From assembly GCA_039917615.1 (NCBI GenBank), contig JBDSJD010000015.1, positions 62,001 to 126,000 of the forward strand: a stretch of 64,000 bases of DNA, read 5' to 3'. Positions 1-7,812 of this stretch are shown piece after piece. Position 1 is the stretch's first letter; each line of letters starts with the position of its first letter. The notes beneath the pieces were generated by a model that was not told the DNA's origin, ran no database searches, and saw nothing but the letters and a program-made list of their open reading frames with translations. The translations under genes were made by a program, and so were the position numbers. The DNA is from ZC4RG30 sp039917615. GTDB taxonomy: Bacteria > Pseudomonadota > Gammaproteobacteria > Steroidobacterales > Steroidobacteraceae.

Positions 1-2
1 CG

Positions 3-2966
3 GAGGCGGAGCTGGACCTGAGCGCCGCCAGCCTCGCCTGGATCAAAAAAGATCCTGCCCGCTGGAGCCAGATCCTCGAACGCGTCGAGGCCGGCGAGAT
101 GCCGCCGGCCGATGCCAAAACGCTCCCCACTGCGGTTCAGCGCGGCCCCACGGTGGCATGGCTTCACGGCATGCACGACTTCCAGATGCTGCGTACCGCC
201 GGCGATCCCGGCACCGTGCTCGCGCGCCGCCTCAGCAATGCGGAATACGACTACACCGTCCGCGACCTCACCGGTATGGACATCCGCCCCACAAAGGAAT
301 TTCCCGTCGATCCGGCCAACGCGGCTGGCTTCGACAACTCTGGTGAGTCCCTCGCGATGTCGCCCGCCCTCGTCCAGAAATACGTCGATGCCGCGCGCCA
401 CGTCGCCGACCACCTCGTCTTCACACCCGCCGGCCTGAGATTCGCGCCCTATCCGATGACGACCCAGGTGGATCGCGACAGATACACGGTCAGCCGCATC
501 GTCGATTTCTACAAGCGCCAGGGCGTCAGTATCGCGACTCAGTTCGACAACTACATGGCCCAGTCGCTCGACTACGCGGATTTCCTTGCTGCCGCGTGGC
601 GCTTTCAAAATCGCGTCGCCCTGGGTCGCGGCAATGCAACGCTCACCGACTTCGCCAAGGACGCGAAGATAAGCCCGAAATACCTGACCACTCTCTGGAC
701 GACCCTGACTACGCCCGACCGCGATGCCGGCCCGATCGCGGCCTTGCAAGCTCGCTGGAGAAATCTGCCCGCGCCCAGTGCAGGCAAGGAGCCTTCCGCC
801 TTGCGCGACGGTTGCGTGGCGATACGCGACTTCATCCTGAACCTCCGGTCGCAGGTGCGGATGAAGTTTGAAAATGTCGTGCCGGGTGACCGCATCATCG
901 CGTCCGGCTCCCAGCCGATGGTATTGTGGAAAGATCGCAAATTTGCCGAGAACCGCACGACCTATGCCGGCAATGCGCTGACCCTCAACCTCGCTACATT
1001 GATCGAGTCCGATCCTGCGTTGGCGATCCCCGCGACCGACATGGCCCGCGCCCGCTACGAGGAGTCGTTCAAGCGCTTCTGCGCAGTCTTCCCCGACGCG
1101 TTCTACGTGTCCGAACGCGCCCGCATGTTTCTTAACAACGCGAACGACATCGCCACAGACCTCCAGGGCCATCGCCTGTTGACCGCCGGCTTTCATAGCC
1201 AGATGGGTTACTTCCGTGACGACAAGCCGCTCTACGACCTGGTCCTCGACGAACAGCAGCGCCGCGAGCTTGACACTCTCTGGTGGGAGCTTGACTTCAT
1301 TGCGCAGGTACCGGCACGGCAGCTCAAGGAATTCATCTGGTTCGAGCGCGCCGAACCGCCGAGCGTAATGGTCGATCCGATTTTTGCATCGTTTCAGTCG
1401 GCGGATGATGACTTGCTTACGCCGGCGAAGCTGCAACGGCTTGCGCAGGTTTATTCCTCCCGTGCCGAAAATATGCGGTTGGCCGTTCCGCCCCGCCGCG
1501 AGGGTGGTGCCGATCCCGGCATTCCGTTGAACTTCCGCAGCAAGCCGCTGGCTCCGGGTGAAGCGGTGCCCGAAGGGTTCACGGAATTCAGGCTCAGCGA
1601 GACAGCAGCCCAGGCTGTCCGTGAATATTTCCCCGCGATGAATGCCCGCATTCGTGCGGTAGAGAAAGCACAACAGGCGGCGGAGCCGCTGCAGCTCAAG
1701 GCGCTGGTCGATTTCGCCGAGCGCGCCTACCGCCGCCCGCTCGCGCCCGCCGAGTCGAAAAGCCTGCTTGCGTTCTATCGCTCCCTGCGGGACGAGAAAC
1801 TCAGCCATGAAGACGCAATTCGCGACTGCGTCGTGAGCGTACTGATGTCGCCGGCGTTCAGTTACCGTTTCGATCTGCCGCGCAGCGGCGCCGGCAACTT
1901 GCAAGCCGGCACGCAGCCGCTCAACAACTACGAACTTGCCAACCGCCTGAGCTACTTCCTCTGGTCCAGCATGCCCGATGCCGAGCTGCTGGCCCGCGCC
2001 GCCGCCGGCGATCTGGCCAAGCCCGATGTGCTCGTCGCGCAGGCGCGTCGCATGTTGCGCGACGACCGCGTCCGCGGTTTCGCCACGGAGTTTGGCGGAA
2101 ACTGGCTCGATATCCGCCGCTTCGAGGAGCACAACGCGGTCGATCGCGAGCGTTTCCCTGCTTTCACCACCGAGCTGCGCGAGGCGATGTTTGAGGAGCC
2201 GATCCGCTTCACCGTCGATCTCGTCCAGCGCAATGGTTCGGTCCTGGATTTTGTCTATGGCAATTACACTTTCGTGAACGCCACGCTCGCCAGGCACTAC
2301 GGCATGACCCCGCCCGCATCGCCCACTGCCTGGACCCGCATCGACGACGCCAGCAAATACCAGCGCGGCGGGATCCTGCCGATGGCGGCATTCATGACGA
2401 AGCATGCGCCCGGCCTTCGCACCAGCCCGGTCAAACGCGGCTACTGGGTCGTCACCAAGCTTCTTGGCCAGCGAATCCCCGCCCCTCCGCCCAACGTGCC
2501 CGTGCTGCCCACCGACGAGACCAAGCTTGGTGACCTCACCCTGCGCCAAACTCTCGCGAAGCACCGCGAGGACAAATCCTGTGCGAGCTGCCACAACAAA
2601 TTCGATTCTTTCGGCCTCGTCTTCGAGGGCTACGGCCCAGTCGGCGAAGTGCGCGCCACGGATCTCGCCGGCCGTCCCATCGAGACCTCGGCCGTCTTCC
2701 CCGATGGCAGCGAGCACGCCGGCGTCACCGGGCTGCAGAGTTATCTGCGCACCAAGGCAGAGCCTGAGTTCGTCGGCAATCTCTCCCGCAGGCTGCTCGC
2801 CTATGCCCTGGGTCGCACGCTACTTCCCTCCGACGATCCGCTCGTCACCGCCATGCGCCAGAAACTTTCCGCCGATGGCTATCGCTTCGACAACATGGTT
2901 GAGAGCATCGTCACCAGCCGCCAATTCCTCAATAAACGCATTTCACCCGACCCCGGAATCAACTGA
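3..2966 (+). CDS. DUF1592/DUF1588/DUF1585 multidomain protein, 5' end outside window
   Basis: The reading frame is open from the left edge, so the true start lies outside; the first internal Met is at 99. The lead-in reads E-GEMPP, as in the haem-binding front part of this family. From that Met the order is a DUF1587-like segment (RRLSNAEYDYTVRDLTG), DUF1592 (LANRLSYFLWSSMPD), DUF1588 (TKHAPGLRTSPVKRG, then CASCHNKFDSFG with a CxxCH haem-type motif) and a C-terminal DUF1585 (LSRRLLAYALGRTL). Such proteins are abundant in planctomycetes and in some proteobacteria, usually beside a DUF1552 gene, as here four bases downstream. Export and a redox role are inferred from the CxxCH motif; the substrate is unknown. 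Confidence 0.88.
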   Translation, partial: EAELDLSAASLAWIKKDPARWSQILERVEAGEMPPADAKTLPTAVQRGPTVAWLHGMHDFQMLRTAGDPGTVLARRLSNAEYDYTVRDLTGMDIRPTKEFPVDPANAAGFDNSGESLAMSPALVQKYVDAARHVADHLVFTPAGLRFAPYPMTTQVDRDRYTVSRIVDFYKRQGVSIATQFDNYMAQSLDYADFLAAAWRFQNRVALGRGNATLTDFAKDAKISPKYLTTLWTTLTTPDRDAGPIAALQARWRNLPAPSAGKEPSALRDGCVAIRDFILNLRSQVRMKFENVVPGDRIIASGSQPMVLWKDRKFAENRTTYAGNALTLNLATLIESDPALAIPATDMARARYEESFKRFCAVFPDAFYVSERARMFLNNANDIATDLQGHRLLTAGFHSQMGYFRDDKPLYDLVLDEQQRRELDTLWWELDFIAQVPARQLKEFIWFERAEPPSVMVDPIFASFQSADDDLLTPAKLQRLAQVYSSRAENMRLAVPPRREGGADPGIPLNFRSKPLAPGEAVPEGFTEFRLSETAAQAVREYFPAMNARIRAVEKAQQAAEPLQLKALVDFAERAYRRPLAPAESKSLLAFYRSLRDEKLSHEDAIRDCVVSVLMSPAFSYRFDLPRSGAGNLQAGTQPLNNYELANRLSYFLWSSMPDAELLARAAAGDLAKPDVLVAQARRMLRDDRVRGFATEFGGNWLDIRRFEEHNAVDRERFPAFTTELREAMFEEPIRFTVDLVQRNGSVLDFVYGNYTFVNATLARHYGMTPPASPTAWTRIDDASKYQRGGILPMAAFMTKHAPGLRTSPVKRGYWVVTKLLGQRIPAPPPNVPVLPTDETKLGDLTLRQTLAKHREDKSCASCHNKFDSFGLVFEGYGPVGEVRATDLAGRPIETSAVFPDGSEHAGVTGLQSYLRTKAEPEFVGNLSRRLLAYALGRTLLPSDDPLVTAMRQKLSADGYRFDNMVESIVTSRQFLNKRISPDPGIN

Positions 2967-2970
2967 TCCC

Positions 2971-4317
2971 ATGAATAACTCCACCCGCGTTGGAAACAGG
3001 CTCCAGATGTCCCGCCGCCGCTTGCTCCGTGGTGCGGGCGTCGTCATGGCGCTGCCATGGCTCGAGTCCATCCCGGTCTGGGGCGCGGAGCCGCTCACGA
3101 AAGCCGGTCTGCCCGCTGCCACGCCCAAGCGCCTCGCCGTGCTGTTCATGGCCAATGGCGTCAACCAGAAATACTGGACCGCCAGCGGCGCCGGGGCCGA
3201 AATGCAGCTCGGTGAAAGTCTCTCTCCGCTTGAGCCGGTGAAAACCAAAATCAATTTCGTGAAGGGCCTATTCAACAAGGCGGCGACCGGCGTCGGCATT
3301 CACCCCGGCATGACCGGCAATCTCCTCTCCGGCGCGCCCCTCACCAAGGGCGCCGAGCTCCACGGCGGCATCAGCATGGACCAGGTGCTCGCGAGCCACA
3401 TCGGCGACCGGACCGTGCAGGCCAGCATGGTGCTCGGCTGCGAACAGCCTGCGACTGGCTACCACGAGACGAATTTCTCGATGGCCTACAGCTCGCACAT
3501 TTCGTGGCAGACCCCAACCTCACCCGTGCCGATGGAGGTCTATCCCTCGCTCGCGTTCGACAGCCTCTTCGACAACCGCGGCCCGCAGCGCAATAAAAGC
3601 GTCCTCGACCGCGTGCGCGATCAAGCCGCCACCCTTGGCCGCCAGGTCAGCTCCGCCGACAAGGCAAAGATCGACGAGTATTTCACCAGTGTCCGTGAGA
3701 TCGAGAAGCGCACCGAAAACATGCGGGCTGCAAAGGCCCGCGCCGACGCCGCCGGCCACGACGCCGGCATGCCCGTTATCGCGATGAAGCGCCCCGACAA
3801 TGGCCTTCCCGAGGACATCCGCGAGCACATGCGCCTGATGTGCGACATCGTCGCGCTCGGTTTCCAGACCGACAAGACCCGCCTTGTCACCCTGCTCCTA
3901 TGCCGCGACATCTCCGGCCTTGTCTATCCCTTCCTCGACGCGAGACTCGCCCACCATCTCGCCAGCCACGAGGACGACGATGCGTTCATGCGCATCAACA
4001 AATACTACGTCAGCCAATATGCCTACCTCATCGAGAAACTCGCCTCGATGAAGGAAGGCGACGGCACTGTGCTCGATAATTCATGCCTTGTTTTCATGTC
4101 CAACATGTGGTCGGGCAAGAACCACGACAGCGGCAAAGTCCCCCTGCTGACCGCCGGCACTCTCGGCGGCACGCTTGAGACCGGCCGCGTGCTCGACTAC
4201 ACCGACGCCGGTAACGACAACCGCAAGCTCTGCAGCCTCTACCTCTCGCTCATGGATCGCATGGACGTGAAGCTCGAGAAGTTCGGCGACGCCGACACCC
4301 GCCTCGCGCGGATCTGA
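2971..4317 (+). CDS. DUF1552 domain protein, probable Tat substrate
   Basis: This 448-residue protein begins with a twin-arginine-like leader (SRRRLLRGAGVVMALPW), a short hydrophobic stretch and a likely cleavage after VWGAE. The body has the DUF1552 hallmarks: LFMANGVNQKYW near the start, HPGMTGNLLSG, and a long central helix region. I chose the ATG at 2971, four bases after the stop of the DUF1592 gene; the frame is open further upstream but that part only shadows the preceding gene. DUF1552 and DUF1592 proteins are normally adjacent and probably work together outside the cytoplasm. No catalytic function is established. Confidence 0.9.
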   Translation: MNNSTRVGNRLQMSRRRLLRGAGVVMALPWLESIPVWGAEPLTKAGLPAATPKRLAVLFMANGVNQKYWTASGAGAEMQLGESLSPLEPVKTKINFVKGLFNKAATGVGIHPGMTGNLLSGAPLTKGAELHGGISMDQVLASHIGDRTVQASMVLGCEQPATGYHETNFSMAYSSHISWQTPTSPVPMEVYPSLAFDSLFDNRGPQRNKSVLDRVRDQAATLGRQVSSADKAKIDEYFTSVREIEKRTENMRAAKARADAAGHDAGMPVIAMKRPDNGLPEDIREHMRLMCDIVALGFQTDKTRLVTLLLCRDISGLVYPFLDARLAHHLASHEDDDAFMRINKYYVSQYAYLIEKLASMKEGDGTVLDNSCLVFMSNMWSGKNHDSGKVPLLTAGTLGGTLETGRVLDYTDAGNDNRKLCSLYLSLMDRMDVKLEKFGDADTRLARI

Positions 4318-4359
4318 GACTTCCGTACCTACCCCTTCATAATTTTCTTTGGGGGATCG

Positions 4360-4995
4360 ATGCGAGTTGCGATTCATCTGGCTGCCATTGGCGCGTTGTT
4401 CCTCCTGGCCAGTTGCAGCTCGGGACCTGCTGTTCATGACGAAGCAGCCGTAAGTCTCACGAACCTTCGCATCGAAGTGCCCTGCGCCAACCCGAAACTC
4501 AACAACGACACGGAGTGTCACTGGGACCAGACCCTGCTGCAGACAGCGGACCCGCAGTGGAAGCTCAAGCGCGAGATCGTGCGCACCTTTGATGGGAAGT
4601 CCGGCAGGCTCTACCAGGTGACGCTGCACGTGCGTGGTGTAGTGGAGCCGAAGAACTTCACGGGCGGTGAGGTGCAATTCGAGCACTTTCAGTCAGGCGG
4701 CACGCCGGTCAAGAACGACTACAACTTCTACAGCCTGCGCGTGTCGGATCCAGAGGCCACCTACACCTTCAATCGCAACGAAGAGAAAGTGGGGCATTAC
4801 ACGTTTCCCATCGACTACCGCGTCACGATCCCAATCCGCGGCGGCGCCACGGTAACCATGGGCGCATACGACTCCAATGATGTCGCCATCGCCAACCACA
4901 AACACTTCGTGGTCGACGGTGTGTCGCCCGCGCCGGCAGCATTCGACGGCCAGTTCTTCCAGCTGGATGTGGAAGCGATCAAGCCTGGAAAGTAA
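4360..4995 (+). CDS. Hypothetical secreted lipoprotein
   Basis: The protein has 211 residues and a classic lipoprotein signal with lipobox LLASC, so the mature protein should start at Cys20. The rest is a beta-rich domain (FTGGEVQFEHFQ, VTIPIRGGATVTMGAYDSND) that I do not recognise. The ATG follows a good ribosome binding site (GGGGGA, three bases away). It lies 42 bases after the DUF1552 gene on the same strand and may be co-transcribed with it. Its 3' end converges with the thioesterase gene. Confidence 0.75.
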   Translation: MRVAIHLAAIGALFLLASCSSGPAVHDEAAVSLTNLRIEVPCANPKLNNDTECHWDQTLLQTADPQWKLKREIVRTFDGKSGRLYQVTLHVRGVVEPKNFTGGEVQFEHFQSGGTPVKNDYNFYSLRVSDPEATYTFNRNEEKVGHYTFPIDYRVTIPIRGGATVTMGAYDSNDVAIANHKHFVVDGVSPAPAAFDGQFFQLDVEAIKPGK

Positions 4996-5034
4996 GGCGA
5001 AGCCTTTCAGCCGGGGCCGGAAATGCGCACTCAA

Positions 5035-5889
5035 CTACGACGCGCGCAGCAACCCTTCCTGCGCTGTGCTCGCCACCAGCACACCGTCGCGGGTAAAGAG
5101 ACTCGCCCGTGCAAAGCCCCGCGCACCCGCGGCGACGGGGCTCTCGATGGAGTACAGCAACCACTCATCCACCCGCACCGGACGATGGAACCACATGGCG
5201 TGATCGATGCTGGCCACCACCACCCCGGGGCTGGCCAGCGTCAGTCCATGCGGACGCATCGCCGTGCTGATCAGGTGGTAGTCCGAAACGTATGCCAGCA
5301 GGCAGGCGTGCTTGGACAGGTCCTCGTCCAGCCTCCCAGCCGTACGGAACCACACGTCCTGGCGTGGCGGCCCTGGTTGCGGATTGCGATAGTCCTGCGT
5401 TTGCACGCTGCGAAACTCGAATGGTGAATTGCGGCCGGCAAACCGGCGTACCGCTGCCGGCAGCGTTGCATGCTGCGCCTCGATCACTTCGCGCAGATCT
5501 GGCAGCGATTCTGGTGGCGGAACCTCCGGCATCGGCAACTGGTGTTCCAGTCCATCCTCCGGCTGCTGGAAAGATGCGGCCATGTGCAGTATCTGGGCGC
5601 CATGCTGGATGGCCACCACGCGCCGGTTCGAAAAACTGCCGCCGTCGCGGCTGCGATCAACCTGGTAGACGATGGGCGCATTAAAGTCACCACGTCGCAG
5701 GAAATAGGCATGCAGGGAATGCACGCTGCGCCTTTCCACCGTGGCATACGCCGCGCGCAGCGCCTGCCCCAGCACCTGTCCGCCGAATACCTGCGGCGCG
5801 CCGATGTCGCGGCTGCCGCCGCGAAACAGATCCACTTCCAGCGGTTCCAGCTCCAGCAGCTGTAGCAGTTCAGCCAGCGGCGCCTGCAT
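5035..5889 (-). CDS. tesB: Acyl-CoA thioesterase II
   Basis: At 284 residues this has the usual length of TesB, a cytoplasmic double-hotdog enzyme that hydrolyses acyl-CoAs to free fatty acids and CoA. Family signatures are visible: VFGGQVLGQAL (about 34-44), VHSLHAYFLRRGD (56-68), RDGGSFSNRRVVAIQ (81-95), AYVSDYHLI with the likely catalytic Asp203, SIDHAMWFHRP (227-237), and a C-terminal AQEG with Gln277. It lies six bases downstream of the flavoprotein gene on the same strand, so the two are probably co-transcribed. Confidence 0.93.
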   Translation of the reverse strand: MQAPLAELLQLLELEPLEVDLFRGGSRDIGAPQVFGGQVLGQALRAAYATVERRSVHSLHAYFLRRGDFNAPIVYQVDRSRDGGSFSNRRVVAIQHGAQILHMAASFQQPEDGLEHQLPMPEVPPPESLPDLREVIEAQHATLPAAVRRFAGRNSPFEFRSVQTQDYRNPQPGPPRQDVWFRTAGRLDEDLSKHACLLAYVSDYHLISTAMRPHGLTLASPGVVVASIDHAMWFHRPVRVDEWLLYSIESPVAAGARGFARASLFTRDGVLVASTAQEGLLRAS

Positions 5890-5895
5890 GCGGAT

Positions 5896-6921
5896 CTAGT
5901 CCGGCACGCCGAGGCGCTGGTGCATCACCGGACTCGTGGTGGTGTATTGCAGGAACTGGCGCTTTTCCGGGTAGAGATGGTGCTGGATGCCGAACGCGGC
6001 AAGCGCGGCTTCATGGAAGCCCGACAGGATCAGCTTCTTCTTGCCCGGATAGGTATTGATGTCACCCACCGCAAAGATGCCCGGCACGCTGGTCTGGAAT
6101 TTCTCGGTATCGACCCTGAGCGCTTTTTTCTCCAGGTCGAGTCCCCATTCTGCGATCGGTCCGAGCTTGGGTGCCAGGCCAAAGAATGCGAGCACGCGTT
6201 CGGCAGCGACCTCATGCACCATGCCGGCGGGATCCTTCACCCGCACGCCGCTCAGAACCGCATCCGTGGTGATGATCGACTGCGCCGTGCCTTCGATGAA
6301 ACGCATCTTTCCCGCAGCTACCAGTGCCTGCATCTTGGCCACGGAGGCCGGCGCGGCGCGGAACTCCGCGCGCCGGTGCACCAACGTGAGCGACGTGACC
6401 TTGTCGACCAGATCCAACGTCCAATCGAGAGCCGAATCGCCGCCGCCAAAGATCACCAGATCCCGACCGTGAAACTCGGCAGCGGATTTCACGCGGTAAA
6501 AAACCTGTTTGCCTTCGAACGCATCTGCGCCCTCGGCGCCCAGCCTGCGCGGCTGGAAGGAACCGACGCCGCCGGCAATCACTACCGCGCCGGCATCGAA
6601 CGCGAGTCCGCCCGCGGTCGTGACATCGAAGCGGCCATCGGCACGCCTGGCAAGACCCGTAACCTCATGTCCGAAGTGCATTCCGGCGCCGAAGGGCTTG
6701 ATCTGCTCCAGCAGTCGGTCGATCAGCTCCTGCGCGCCACACACCGGCAGCGCGGGAATGTCATAGATTGGTTTTTCAGGGTACAGCTCGGCGCACTGGC
6801 CGCCGGCTATCGGCAGGGAATCCAGCAGATGCGCCTTGATGCCCAGCAGCCCAAGCTCGAATACCTGGAACAAGCCGCAGGGGCCGGCGCCAATGATGAC
6901 GACTTCCGTCTGGATGGTCAT
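5896..6921 (-). CDS. Ferredoxin-NADP(+) reductase type 2 / thioredoxin reductase-like flavoprotein
   Basis: The 341-residue protein has an N-terminal FAD-binding motif GAGPCG (about 11-16), the family string QCAELYPEKPIYDIPA, a second dinucleotide motif GGGDSALDW for NAD(P)H, and a C-terminal FAD contact region FAVGDINTYPGKKK. It lacks the CxxC redox pair of thioredoxin reductase, which points to the YumC-type ferredoxin/flavodoxin-NADP reductases. I chose the ATG at 6921, where homology begins; the frame stays open upstream but only shadows the preceding gene. The natural electron partner is not shown by the context. Confidence 0.9.
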   Translation of the reverse strand: MTIQTEVVIIGAGPCGLFQVFELGLLGIKAHLLDSLPIAGGQCAELYPEKPIYDIPALPVCGAQELIDRLLEQIKPFGAGMHFGHEVTGLARRADGRFDVTTAGGLAFDAGAVVIAGGVGSFQPRRLGAEGADAFEGKQVFYRVKSAAEFHGRDLVIFGGGDSALDWTLDLVDKVTSLTLVHRRAEFRAAPASVAKMQALVAAGKMRFIEGTAQSIITTDAVLSGVRVKDPAGMVHEVAAERVLAFFGLAPKLGPIAEWGLDLEKKALRVDTEKFQTSVPGIFAVGDINTYPGKKKLILSGFHEAALAAFGIQHHLYPEKRQFLQYTTTSPVMHQRLGVPD

Positions 6922-6947
6922 GGGTTCGACAGTCCGGACCAGCAGGT

Positions 6948-7247
6948 TCAGGCGCGGCCGGCGTTGGAATCGGTAGGCGTGTGAAAGTACTCGCTGTCGG
7001 AGGCCAGCTCGCGCACCAGGCGCTTGAGCTCCTCCACGCGGGCTTCCGCCGTGCTGATGGACAGGCAATCCTGGCAGCGGGGATCGCCACAGGGCTGCCG
7101 CGAGTACAGCCAGTACTGCACCGCACCGGCGAGCAGGCCGTCGGCGATGTCCCAGAGATCCGCGTCCTTGTCCTTGTCTGCCAGCTTGTTGCCCAGATCT
7201 ACTGCCTTGGCAAAGGCTGACTCAAAACTTTCGGGGGTGGCGTTCAT
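6948..7247 (-). CDS. Small hypothetical protein with CGDPRCQDC motif
   Basis: This 99-residue acidic protein is largely helical in composition and carries a central YSRQPCGDPRCQDCLS segment whose three cysteines could bind a metal or form a disulfide. I do not recognise the family. It precedes the flavoprotein and tesB on the same strand, 26 bases from the former. There is no Shine-Dalgarno sequence before the ATG at 7247, but a perfect TATAAT lies only nine bases upstream, so the mRNA could be leaderless or nearly so. It is divergent from the marR gene. Confidence 0.65.
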   Translation of the reverse strand: MNATPESFESAFAKAVDLGNKLADKDKDADLWDIADGLLAGAVQYWLYSRQPCGDPRCQDCLSISTAEARVEELKRLVRELASDSEYFHTPTDSNAGRA

Positions 7248-7256
7248 AGGGAAGAA

Positions 7257-7262
7257 ATTATA
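7257..7262 (-). promoter_or_regulatory. Candidate -10 box of the 7247 gene
   Basis: On the minus strand this reads TATAAT, a perfect -10 hexamer, nine bases upstream of the ATG at 7247. No convincing -35 hexamer is found at 16-18 bases, so an activator or extended contacts may be needed. The position implies a very short or absent 5' leader. Confidence 0.45.
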
Positions 7263-7279
7263 CTAAAACGACCATTTAG
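7263..7279. promoter_or_regulatory. Inverted repeat CTAAA-N7-TTTAG in the marR intergenic region
   Basis: CTAAA (7263-7267) and TTTAG (7275-7279) form a dyad lying between the -10 box of the leftward gene and the -35 box of the rightward marR gene. MarR proteins commonly bind such palindromes in divergent promoters and repress both genes, so this is a candidate operator. The arms are only five bases, so support is modest. Confidence 0.35.
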
Positions 7280-7282
7280 GGA

Positions 7283-7311
7283 TTGACCGTAACTGCCTGT
7301 GCAAATACTGT
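7283..7311 (+). promoter_or_regulatory. Candidate sigma-70 promoter of marR
   Basis: TTGACC (7283-7288) and TACTGT (7306-7311) are separated by 17 bases. Transcription would begin around 7318-7320, at or next to the ATG at 7320, giving a leaderless mRNA. This favours the ATG at 7320 over the in-frame GTG at 7299, which lies inside the promoter. Confidence 0.45.
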
Positions 7312-7319
7312 ACGCAATT

Positions 7320-7796
7320 ATGAACGCTGAAAAACCAACTGTCCAAGACTTCTATCGCGGTGACAACTGGTCGGCTGAGGAGTCCATAGGCTACTTGGTA
7401 CGAACCACGGTTTCGACCCTTATGCGCGCTGCGGAGACTGCGATGCGCCCGCATGGGCTTACATCCGTGCAATGGGCACCCTTGATGATCATCTCCCGGG
7501 GTGGCAATCCAACCGCGGCCAGTCTCGCACGCGATCTCCACACGGACACCGGCGCGATGACGCGCATGCTCGATCGTCTGGAAGCCAAGGGCCTGCTGGT
7601 GCGCAGCCGCAGCTCCACCGACCGGCGCGTGGTGGAACTCACCCTCACCGAACAGGGCCGTGAGCTCACCACGATGATTCCGCATCACCTCGCCAGTGTT
7701 TACAACAATCATCTGGCCGGCTTCACGCAGGAAGAGTTCGTCACCCTCAAACAGATGCTGCGGCGGATCATCGCCAACCGCGAAGTCACGGGCTGA
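7320..7796 (+). CDS. MarR family transcriptional regulator
   Basis: The 158-residue protein shows a full MarR winged helix: helices up to GLTSVQWAPLMII, the helix-turn-helix SLARDLHTDTGAMTRMLDRLEAKGL, and the wing RSRSSTDRRVVELTLTEQG. It should dimerise and act as a ligand-responsive regulator. The divergent small gene with the flavoprotein and tesB is the most likely target, given the short shared intergenic region and its dyad. It converges with the ABC exporter gene that ends at 7813. Confidence 0.9.
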   Translation: MNAEKPTVQDFYRGDNWSAEESIGYLVRTTVSTLMRAAETAMRPHGLTSVQWAPLMIISRGGNPTAASLARDLHTDTGAMTRMLDRLEAKGLLVRSRSSTDRRVVELTLTEQGRELTTMIPHHLASVYNNHLAGFTQEEFVTLKQMLRRIIANREVTG

Positions 7797-7812
7797 CAGC
7801 GCAAAGTCAGCG

